Source: Proteiniphilum sp. (GTDB lineage: Bacteria; Bacteroidota; Bacteroidia; Bacteroidales; Dysgonomonadaceae). Taken from it: a stretch of 7,671 nt of DNA. The stretch lies in contig JAIRSV010000156.1 in assembly GCA_031255275.1 (NCBI GenBank), positions 1 to 7,671 of the forward strand, given 5' to 3'. The position numbers and the translations under genes are program-made. The notes below the pieces were generated by a model that did no database searches, was not told the origin of the DNA, and saw only the letters and a program-made list of their open reading frames with translations. Positions within the stretch are counted from its first letter, which is position 1. The number at the start of each line of letters is the position of its first letter. Positions 1 through 5,699 of the stretch are shown here, piece by piece.

Positions 1-188
1 CAGTGTGTTGTTGGAGTCTCGCACGGTGCGAGAAGAAAAAAGCAGTGTGTTGTTGGAGTCTCGCACGGTGCGAGAAGAAAAAGCAGTGTGTTGTTGGAGT
101 CTCGCACGGTGCGAGAAGAAAAAACAGTGTGTTGTTGGAGTCTCGCACGGTGCGAGAAGAAAAAGCAGTGTGTTGTTGGAGTCTCGCA
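1..188. repeat. Tandem array of ~41-bp palindrome-bearing repeats
   Basis: Four complete units lie at 1-42, 43-83, 84-124 and 125-165. A fifth, truncated unit lies at 166-188. Each unit starts with CAGTGTGTTGTTGGAG, continues with the 17-bp near-palindrome TCTCGCACGGTGCGAGA (8-bp arms around one G), and ends in an A-rich tail. The units are almost identical: unit 1 has one extra A, and unit 3 ends in A instead of G. The last copy stops inside the palindrome, after TCTCGCA. CAGTGTG appears again at 192, beginning a degenerate further copy. There are no unique spacers, so this is not a CRISPR array. Most units are 41 bp, so an open reading frame through them changes frame in each unit and is not a real gene. 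No T-run follows the hairpin on either strand, so these are not ordinary terminators. The left end of the array lies outside the window. Confidence 0.93.
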
Positions 189-196
189 AATCAGTG

Positions 197-212
197 TGAT
201 GATGTGATGATG
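197..212. repeat. TGATGATG direct doublet at the array edge
   Basis: Two adjacent perfect copies of TGATGATG (197-204 and 205-212) sit between the decayed end of the 41-bp array and the terminator hairpin. They appear to have grown out of a degenerate repeat unit that starts CAGTGTGATGATG at 192, where the normal unit reads CAGTGTGTTGTTG. No function is apparent. Confidence 0.7.
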
Positions 213-214
213 GG

Positions 215-253
215 GAGAAAACCAGCTCGGGCGTTCCCCGAGCTGGTTTTCTC
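215..253 (-). terminator. Strong bidirectional intrinsic terminator downstream of cysK
   Basis: A perfect 17-bp inverted repeat has arms at 215-231 and 237-253 and a 5-nt loop. The GC-rich core CCAGCTCGGG is flanked by an A-tract pairing with a T-tract, so each strand's transcript ends its hairpin in UUUUCUC. It lies about 50 bp past the cysK stop codon and can terminate cysK on the minus strand. It would equally stop plus-strand transcription coming out of the repeat array, where further T-rich sequence follows. This is the classic layout of a bidirectional Rho-independent terminator. Confidence 0.85.
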
Positions 254-254
254 T

Positions 255-284
255 ACTTCTTAACTTCTTTACTTCTCAACTTCT
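255..284. repeat. Four ACTTCT boxes at exact 8-bp spacing
   Basis: ACTTCT occurs at 255, 263, 271 and 279. Each copy is separated from the next by two variable bases (TA, TT, CA). On the minus strand this reads as AGAAGT repeated within the cysK 3' untranslated region, between the stop codon and the terminator. It looks like a short microsatellite. No protein-binding role can be inferred from the sequence. Confidence 0.75.
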
Positions 285-303
285 TAAAAAAGCGCAGCGC
301 GAA

Positions 304-1266
304 TTACTGACTGAAGTTGCTTAACGGATATTCGTCGAAAGCATAAAGCAAGGTCGAAAGATAACGTTCCCCCGTATCAGGCAAAATCACCACGATGTTT
401 TTCCCCTCGTTTTCGGGATTTTGCGCCAGCTGAAGAGCGGCAAAGGCTGCCGCCCCGGACGATATACCCGCGAGCAGTCCCTCCGTAGCAGCCAGTTTCC
501 GTCCCGTGAGGATCGCATTGTCATTCGACACGGTGATCACCTGATCCACCACGGAAGCATCATAAATGTCAGGGACAAAACCTGCTCCGATCCCCTGAAT
601 CTTGTGACTTCCCGCCTTGCCGCCCGAGAGTACCGGCGAATCGACAGGCTCAACCGCCACCACCCTGACATCGGGATTCAACTCCTTCAACCGTTTTCCC
701 GCACCGCTCACCGTGCCGCCCGTACCCACGCCGCTCACAAAAATATCCGTCCGTCCGCCGGTATCGCGCCATACCTCCTCGCCCGTAGTGCGATAGTGTA
801 CCGCCGGATTGGCAGGATTTCCGAACTGCTGCAGGATGACCGTCCCGGGCAATTCCGCCTGCAACTGCAACGCCTTCGCAATAGCCCCCTTCATCCCGTC
901 GATTCCCGGCGTCAGCACCAGCTCGGCGCCAAGCGCTTTCAGCAGATTTCTTCTCTCAAGGCTCATGGTTTCGGGCATGGTGAGGATGAGTTTGTATTTC
1001 TTGATGCAGGAAACAAAAGCCAGTCCTATACCCGTATTGCCGCTTGTCGGCTCGATGATGACCGAACCGGCCTTCAGCAAACCCCTCTCTTCGGCATCCT
1101 CAACCATTGCCAGCGCCGTACGGTCTTTCAGGCTCCCCAGAGGATTGAAACTCTCCAGCTTTGCAATGATACTGGCTCTGACCCCTTCCGATTTCATAAA
1201 CCGGTTGAGTCTCATCAAGGGCGTATGCCCCACCAAATCTGTTAATTTATCGGCTATCTTTGCCAT
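304..1266 (-). CDS. cysK: Cysteine synthase A (O-acetylserine sulfhydrylase)
   Basis: A cytosolic, PLP-dependent enzyme that makes L-cysteine from O-acetyl-L-serine and sulfide, the last step of sulfur assimilation. The 320 residues match the usual CysK length. Visible motifs are NPLGSLKDR with the Schiff-base lysine K47, the substrate loop TSGNTG (74-79), MPETMSLERR (97-106), QFGNPANPAVHYRTTGEE (147-164), the phosphate-binding loop GVGTGGT (179-185), and GISSGAA near the C-terminus. MPETMSLERR and the QFGNP block favour CysK over cystathionine beta-synthase or CysM. The start MAKIADKL at 1266 is chosen because it matches family N-termini and lies ~20 nt below the predicted promoter. The frame is open to 1329, but that stretch runs through the promoter. 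There is no Shine-Dalgarno sequence, as is normal in Bacteroidota. The gene appears to be monocistronic, and the hairpin at 215-253 would terminate it. Confidence 0.96.
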   Translation of the reverse strand: MAKIADKLTDLVGHTPLMRLNRFMKSEGVRASIIAKLESFNPLGSLKDRTALAMVEDAEERGLLKAGSVIIEPTSGNTGIGLAFVSCIKKYKLILTMPETMSLERRNLLKALGAELVLTPGIDGMKGAIAKALQLQAELPGTVILQQFGNPANPAVHYRTTGEEVWRDTGGRTDIFVSGVGTGGTVSGAGKRLKELNPDVRVVAVEPVDSPVLSGGKAGSHKIQGIGAGFVPDIYDASVVDQVITVSNDNAILTGRKLAATEGLLAGISSGAAAFAALQLAQNPENEGKNIVVILPDTGERYLSTLLYAFDEYPLSNFSQ

Positions 1267-1292
1267 AATGATGTGTATTAAAAAGTTTCCGG

Positions 1293-1323
1293 TAAAGATA
1301 GACAGTATTGTACAGGCGTGAAA
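1293..1323 (-). promoter_or_regulatory. Bacteroidota-type promoter of cysK
   Basis: Read on the minus strand, TTTC (1323-1320), a 19-bp spacer and TATCTTTA (1300-1293) resemble the Bacteroidota vegetative promoter TTTG-N19-21-TAnnTTTG, with one mismatch in each box. Transcription would start near 1286, giving a leader of about 20 nt before the ATG at 1266. This supports separate transcription of cysK from hemH. Confidence 0.65.
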
Positions 1324-1356
1324 TAGCACGATTATGGTATTTTTCGGGTAAGATAC

Positions 1357-1430
1357 CGCCTGTCCTCAGCAGAGAAGACAGGCGTCAAGTCGCGGATCCT
1401 CCCCCCGGTTTCCCGGACAGGGAAAACGGG
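1357..1430 (-). terminator. Two consecutive hairpins after hemH (possible terminators)
   Basis: Two stem-loops lie between the hemH stop and the cysK promoter. The first has arms at 1404-1414 and 1420-1430 (11 bp, one mismatch, 5-nt loop). The second has arms at 1357-1364 and 1377-1384 (CGCCTGTC/GACAGGCG, 8 bp). Neither is followed by a T-run on the minus strand, so they are not standard intrinsic terminators. They could stabilise the 3' end of the glgB-manA-hemH transcript or assist termination by another route. Confidence 0.35.
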
Positions 1431-1469
1431 CCCCTGCAGGCAGGATCGGCAAGCAGGCAAAGATTGCTT

Positions 1470-2438
1470 TTATCGCGACATCTCTATAATTTTCCAAATA
1501 GCCTCCACCCACAGATCGCTGCTGTTCAGCGCCGGGATAAAGGCAAACTTTTCGCCCCCCGCCTCCATAAACAGCCTGCGCGCCTCGATGTCGACGTCAT
1601 AAAGCGTCTCCAGGTTATCGACGGGAAAGCCGGGAGTGATCACGGCCACATTCTTCCAGCCCAGCCCGGGCAAGTCGCCAATCTCAGCGTTGAGGAAGGG
1701 ATTCAGCCATTTCCTGCCCCTCTGCGAAGAATAGAAAAGGAGCGTATCATGCGGATCAATCTCCAGTTTCTCGCAAAACAGGCGGTTAGTCTCCTTCAAC
1801 TGATACACATAATCATATTCCTTACCCTTTTTCCACCCCGCCTCCACCTGCGCCAGAGGAAGGCTGTGATAAGAGAAAACCAGCCTGTCCATACCGTCCA
1901 GAAAAGGTTTTGCGTGCAAAGAGAGGGCGCGGATAAAGGCAGGGTGACTGTAATACGGTTCGGCAAACTTCAGCCTGAAGGAGTGGGGACGCCGGCAGAA
2001 GACATTTCCCACCATATCCTTCACCGTCTGAGTGGTAGACTGCGCGTAGTGGGGAAACAGCGGGAAGACGATCACCTCGTGCAGCAGCGGGCACCTCCTT
2101 TCCAGCTCTCTGAAGGCGGAAGCAATATCCGGCTTGCCATAACGCATGGCGATCTCCACGGGAGTTTCCTTCTGCTTTTCCAGCTTTCGCGCCAGTTCCC
2201 GCATGTGGAATATCAGGGGAGAAGTCGCCGGTTCGCCCTTATGCCAGATACGCTCATATCTTTCGGAAATCCTCCGCCCCGTGCCCGGCGCAGTGATGTT
2301 TTTGGCAAAGAACTTCGACCACCATTCAGATTTCCCCGTCAGAAGCGGGTCGGAAAGCACGGCAGCAATAAATTCCCTCACGTCGCCCGTCGCCGTGCTT
2401 GCGGGAGTTCCCGCGTTGATTAATAAAATACCTCTCAT
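1470..2438 (-). CDS. hemH: Ferrochelatase
   Basis: Inserts Fe2+ into protoporphyrin IX to make protohaem, the last step of the classical haem pathway. The 322 residues match the usual bacterial length (about 310-340). The N-terminus MRGILLINAGTP is the typical family opening. FPLFPHYAQSTT (125-136) corresponds to the conserved PxYPQYS-type segment. SYHSLP (189-194) carries the metal-site histidine H191. GFPVDNLETLYD (270-281) carries the conserved acidic residue E277. The start at 2438 is preferred because family homology begins there. The frame also contains an ATG at 2477 that overlaps the manA stop (ATGA), and a TTG at 2486. Those would add a basic, glycine-rich tail read from a G8 tract. 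With the preferred start the gap to manA is 35 bp with no visible promoter, so co-transcription with manA is likely. Many Bacteroidales keep only the late haem genes and salvage porphyrins; whether that applies here cannot be seen. Confidence 0.95.
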   Translation of the reverse strand: MRGILLINAGTPASTATGDVREFIAAVLSDPLLTGKSEWWSKFFAKNITAPGTGRRISERYERIWHKGEPATSPLIFHMRELARKLEKQKETPVEIAMRYGKPDIASAFRELERRCPLLHEVIVFPLFPHYAQSTTQTVKDMVGNVFCRRPHSFRLKFAEPYYSHPAFIRALSLHAKPFLDGMDRLVFSYHSLPLAQVEAGWKKGKEYDYVYQLKETNRLFCEKLEIDPHDTLLFYSSQRGRKWLNPFLNAEIGDLPGLGWKNVAVITPGFPVDNLETLYDVDIEARRLFMEAGGEKFAFIPALNSSDLWVEAIWKIIEMSR

Positions 2439-2465
2439 TATTCCGTTTTTTGTCTTATCCGTATA

Positions 2466-2473
2466 CCCCCCCC
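2466..2473 (-). repeat. G8 homopolymer at the manA-hemH junction
   Basis: Eight consecutive C on the plus strand (eight G in the transcript) directly follow the manA stop codon and precede the preferred hemH start by 27 bp. Slippage here would change only the spacing if hemH starts at 2438. If translation starts at the ATG at 2477, it would shift the reading frame. Confidence 0.8.
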
Positions 2474-3484
2474 TCATGCCACGCAAGTCTCCAGCAGCTC
2501 GGAAAACTCGTCCGGAATGATCGTCACCGACTGCGTATCAGCCGGAATAAGCATGGATTCACCCCGGCGGATAAATTCGCGGTTACCCCTGTCGTCCCTC
2601 ACGGCACAGCGGCCGGCCATGCAGATGTAGATCACGAACGAATCAAGCGCCGAGTAATCCCGTTCAATCGGAATATCCATTTCCAGCAGCTGGGTAGTGA
2701 AGTAGGGCGATGCAACTATTTTGACGGGAGAGTTGGGTTTTTTCACATACTCCGTTTTGTACGAATCATACACCTTGAAGTCAATGGCATCCCTGGCCTG
2801 TTCCGTATGAAGTTCGCGGCTGTTGCCGGCGGCATCCCTGCGGTTGTAGTCATAAATGCGGTAAGTAATGTCAGACGTCTGTTGTATCTCGGCGATGAAG
2901 CACCCCGCGCCGATGGCGTGTACACGTCCGGAGGGAAGATAAAACACGTCGCCCGCCCTCACGTCATACCTCCTGAGCTTGTCGGTGAATGTATTATTTT
3001 TCACCGTCTCCGGATATTCTTCCGGCGTGATGCTTTCCTTGAATCCGGAATAGAGGTATGCGCCCGGCGCCGCGTTGATGACATACCACATTTCGGTTTT
3101 CCCGAAGGAACTGTGCCGTTTTTTCGCCAGCGCGTCGTCCGGGTGAACCTGGATGGAAAGGTCTTCCCGTGCGTCAATGAACTTGATGAGCAGCGGAAAG
3201 ATATTTCCGAACTTCTGATACACCTTTTTTCCGACCAGCCCCTCTCCGTTGCGGGCGAGCAGATCGTTGAGCGATGTTCCCGCCAGGCGGCCGTTGGACA
3301 CGCGGGAAACATTGCCGTGTACGCCCGAAATTTCCCAGCTCTCGCCGATACCTTCCCGGAGAGGTTCAATCTTCTTGAAACGGCAAATATCCGAACCTCC
3401 CCAGATAACCGGTTTAAGAATCGGCTCGAATTTAAACGGGTAAAAAGCCCCGTCCATATTATTTATACTATTCATATATATCAT
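2474..3484 (-). CDS. manA: Mannose-6-phosphate isomerase, type I (zinc-dependent)
   Basis: Interconverts mannose-6-phosphate and fructose-6-phosphate, linking mannose use or GDP-mannose supply with glycolysis; cytosolic. At 336 residues it is the short bacterial type I form with a cupin core. The zinc ligands are all visible: Q112 and H114 in IQVHPDD (111-117), E131 in KTEMWYVI (129-136), and H189 in PSGRVHAIG (184-192). The catalytic arginine is probably R209 in ITYRIYDYNR. The N-terminal FEPILKPVIWGG is typical. The start is not settled: ATG codons occur at 3484, 3475 and 3457, and family similarity begins only after the third. The longest is given, but MDGAFYPFKFEP at 3457 is an equally good choice. 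The gene lies 15 bp below the glgB stop (42 bp if the later start is used) without a promoter of its own, so the two probably share a transcript. Confidence 0.94.
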   Translation of the reverse strand: MIYMNSINNMDGAFYPFKFEPILKPVIWGGSDICRFKKIEPLREGIGESWEISGVHGNVSRVSNGRLAGTSLNDLLARNGEGLVGKKVYQKFGNIFPLLIKFIDAREDLSIQVHPDDALAKKRHSSFGKTEMWYVINAAPGAYLYSGFKESITPEEYPETVKNNTFTDKLRRYDVRAGDVFYLPSGRVHAIGAGCFIAEIQQTSDITYRIYDYNRRDAAGNSRELHTEQARDAIDFKVYDSYKTEYVKKPNSPVKIVASPYFTTQLLEMDIPIERDYSALDSFVIYICMAGRCAVRDDRGNREFIRRGESMLIPADTQSVTIIPDEFSELLETCVA

Positions 3485-3499
3485 TTTCGTTAGTCATAC

Positions 3500-5512
3500 T
3501 TATTTACATCGTTTCATCACAATGGCCGTTCGGGCAGGCAGATAAAGTTGCAGCCACCCTTTATTCTCTTTTGCATAAAGCGGATCGAACATTGTGAAAT
3601 GGTGAAGAGAATCATCGTTCAGGCCGAAACCTCCGAACTCCCGGCAGTCGGTATTGAGCGCTATCTCGTATTCGCCCGCGGGAACCGGGATGCCGTAGTC
3701 GCTGTACGATTTTTGCGGGTTGAAATTATAGACAAAGAGCAGATCGTTCCGCATATACGCCAGCGTGTTATCATCATTCTTATCCCAAACCTTCACCAGC
3801 GGAAGCGCCTGGAAATCGGGGACAGACCGGATGAGCCGTATCATCGCCCTGTCGAAATCACCCAGATAATGATACTTCAGGTTATGATCGTCCGCCAGAT
3901 GCCACAGGCGACGGGCATATTTGTAAGACCAGCGGTTACCCTCCCGCGGAAAGTCGATCCATTCGGGATGTCCGAACTCGTTACCCATGAAGTTAAGATA
4001 ACCGCCGTTAATAGTAGTCGCCGTTACCAGGCGGATCATCTTATGCAGCGCGATACCGCGGTCTACGGAGTGAGAACTGCCCGTCAGCTTCGACATGAAC
4101 CAGTACATGTCAGCATCCACCAGTCTGAAGATAATTGTCTTATCACCCACCAGCGCCTGATCGTGACTCTCCACGTAAGAAACAGTCCTTTCATCGGCAC
4201 GCCGGTTGGTTATTTCCCACCAGATAGCGCCGGGAGACCACTCCTCGTCCCTTTTCTCCTTGATCATCCTGATCCAGAAGTCGGGAATATTCATCGCCAT
4301 GCGATAGTCAAACCCGTAGCCCCCCGATTGTATATCCAGCGCCAGTCCCGGCATACCGCTTACCTCCTCGGCAATGGTGACGGCACGGGGATTAATCTCG
4401 TGGATAAGCTGGTTAGCCAGCGTGAGATAGCAAATAGCATCCGGATCCTGGCGTCCGTTATAATAGTCGCCATACGAACCGAAACTCTCTTCCAGTCCGT
4501 GGCTGTAGTACAGCATCGAAGTAACGCCGTCGAACCGGAACCCGTCAAACCGAAACTCTTCCATCCAGTATTTACAGTTGGAAAGCAGGAAATGCAACAC
4601 TTCATTTTTTCCATAATCAAAGCAGAGCGAGTCCCATGCCTGGTGAATTCTCCTGTTCGGATCCCCGGAGAAATAGAGATCATAACTTCCGTCCATCCGG
4701 GCAATACCCTCCAATTCATTTTTCACGGCGTGCGAATGGACAATGTCCATGATGACGGCAATACCCATTTCGTGAGCAGCGTCAATCAGCCTTCGCAGCT
4801 CATCAGGCGTACCGTTGCGGGAGGAAGGCGCGAAAAAACTGGAGACATGATAGCCGAACGAACCGTAGTAGGGATGTTCCTGAATGGCCATAATCTGGAT
4901 AGCGTTATACCCGTTCTCCCTTACCCTGGGCAGTACGTTTTCTCTAAATTCGTTATAAGAACCCACTTTCTCGTCCTCCGTAGACATACCCGTATGAGTT
5001 TCGTAAATGAGCAAAGGCGAGCAATCCGGTTTGAAGTCCGCCGTATGTTTGAAGATATACCTGTCTTCGGGTTCCCACACCTGCGCGCAGAAGATCAGAG
5101 TATGCCCGTCCTGCACCACACGCCTGCACCACGCAGGGATACGTTCCCCCGAACCGCCATTCCAGCTCACATGCAACTTGTAAAGATCCTGGTGGCGGAT
5201 ACATCCGGGCTGTATCTTCACCTCCCAAACGCCATTGTTCATCCGTTTCAAACGAAATGATTCCCGCCGCTGCCAGTCGTTGAAGGTACCCACGAGAAAA
5301 ATTTCGGTAGCATTCGGCGCCCATTCGCGAAACACCCATCCATCTTCGGTTTTGTGCAATCCGAAATAGAGGTAGCCACTCGCGAAGTCGGAAAGAGTGA
5401 TCCGTCCGGCCTGTGTGAGATCGGACAGCCGTTTCAGGTAAAAATTACGGCGCCCCTCAATTGCTTCGGCGTAAGGGTTGAGCCAGGGATCGTTTTTAAT
5501 AATGGTAAGCAT
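3500..5512 (-). CDS. glgB: 1,4-alpha-glucan (glycogen) branching enzyme, eukaryote-like GH13 type
   Basis: Cuts an alpha-1,4-glucan and re-attaches the piece by an alpha-1,6 bond, creating glycogen branches; cytosolic. In the 670 residues, a CBM48 beta-sandwich (about 51-140, with WAPNATEIFLVGTFNDW) precedes the GH13 barrel and an all-beta C-terminal domain. The GH13 motifs are intact: DIVHSH (256-261), GFRFDGVTSM with nucleophile D328, AEEVSGMP with acid/base E382, and ESHDQALVGDK with D451. The wording of these motifs, and of MGNEFGHPEWIDFPREGN (509-526), is that of animal and plant branching enzymes (GH13 subfamily 8) rather than E. coli-type GlgB, which also usually has a longer N-terminus. 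MLTIIKNDPWLNPYAEAI at 5512 is chosen as the start. The frame stays open to 5734 but there crosses the predicted promoter. First gene of the glgB-manA-hemH series. No glycogen synthase lies nearby. Confidence 0.96.
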   Translation of the reverse strand: MLTIIKNDPWLNPYAEAIEGRRNFYLKRLSDLTQAGRITLSDFASGYLYFGLHKTEDGWVFREWAPNATEIFLVGTFNDWQRRESFRLKRMNNGVWEVKIQPGCIRHQDLYKLHVSWNGGSGERIPAWCRRVVQDGHTLIFCAQVWEPEDRYIFKHTADFKPDCSPLLIYETHTGMSTEDEKVGSYNEFRENVLPRVRENGYNAIQIMAIQEHPYYGSFGYHVSSFFAPSSRNGTPDELRRLIDAAHEMGIAVIMDIVHSHAVKNELEGIARMDGSYDLYFSGDPNRRIHQAWDSLCFDYGKNEVLHFLLSNCKYWMEEFRFDGFRFDGVTSMLYYSHGLEESFGSYGDYYNGRQDPDAICYLTLANQLIHEINPRAVTIAEEVSGMPGLALDIQSGGYGFDYRMAMNIPDFWIRMIKEKRDEEWSPGAIWWEITNRRADERTVSYVESHDQALVGDKTIIFRLVDADMYWFMSKLTGSSHSVDRGIALHKMIRLVTATTINGGYLNFMGNEFGHPEWIDFPREGNRWSYKYARRLWHLADDHNLKYHYLGDFDRAMIRLIRSVPDFQALPLVKVWDKNDDNTLAYMRNDLLFVYNFNPQKSYSDYGIPVPAGEYEIALNTDCREFGGFGLNDDSLHHFTMFDPLYAKENKGWLQLYLPARTAIVMKRCK

Positions 5513-5578
5513 TGTCTTAGCTGTATTCGGGAGATTGTCAACAATTGACCTTCCTTTTAAATTATAAATCAAACATGA

Positions 5579-5611
5579 CAAAGATAGGAAATTGTAAATA
5601 TTTCTCTCAAT
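5579..5611 (-). promoter_or_regulatory. Bacteroidota-type promoter of glgB (-manA-hemH)
   Basis: On the minus strand, TATCTTTG (5586-5579) is a perfect -7 box. ATTG (5611-5608), 21 bp upstream of it, is a near match to the TTTG -33 box. Initiation near 5572 gives a leader of about 60 nt before the glgB ATG at 5512. No other promoter is visible before manA or hemH, so it probably serves all three genes. Confidence 0.7.
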
Positions 5612-5658
5612 ATTTGACAGTAAAAAAGCACACGCTAAATAAAATTGAGAAAATTGCA

Positions 5659-5666
5659 TATCTTTG
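5659..5666 (+). promoter_or_regulatory. Promoter -7 box for the PDZ protein gene
   Basis: TATCTTTG is a perfect Bacteroidota -7 element. At 19-22 bp upstream there is only AT-rich sequence and no clear TTTG, so the -33 box is weak and activation by another factor is possible. Transcription would start near 5673, about 27 nt before the ATG at 5700. This rules out in-frame starts as early as the TTG at 5664, which lies inside the box. Confidence 0.65.
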
Positions 5667-5699
5667 CGATTCAAGTTTAACAAACAGTTAATTTTCATA

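Noticed and set aside
1..188. CRISPR array
   Set aside because: The repeats are directly adjacent with no unique spacers, and no cas gene is visible.
3..263. Small open frames translating the repeat array into Cys/Lys-rich peptides
   Set aside because: Most units are 41 bp, so the same peptide pieces simply appear in rotating frames. The frame exists only because the repeat lacks stop codons, and it runs into the terminator hairpin.
287..302. GCGCTGCGC followed by TTTTTT just after the cysK stop, as its terminator
   Set aside because: The possible stem is only three base pairs. The 17-bp hairpin at 215-253 is a far better terminator.
421..1321. Plus-strand open frames opposite cysK
   Set aside because: They are shadows of cysK, which has intact catalytic motifs on the minus strand. 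Their translations show no domain or natural composition.
1308..3493. Plus-strand open frames opposite hemH and manA
   Set aside because: They run against the strongly supported minus-strand genes and look like nothing recognisable.
3548..5260. 570-codon plus-strand open frame inside glgB
   Set aside because: It is an antisense shadow in a GC-richer gene. The opposite strand encodes a complete branching enzyme with all GH13 motifs.
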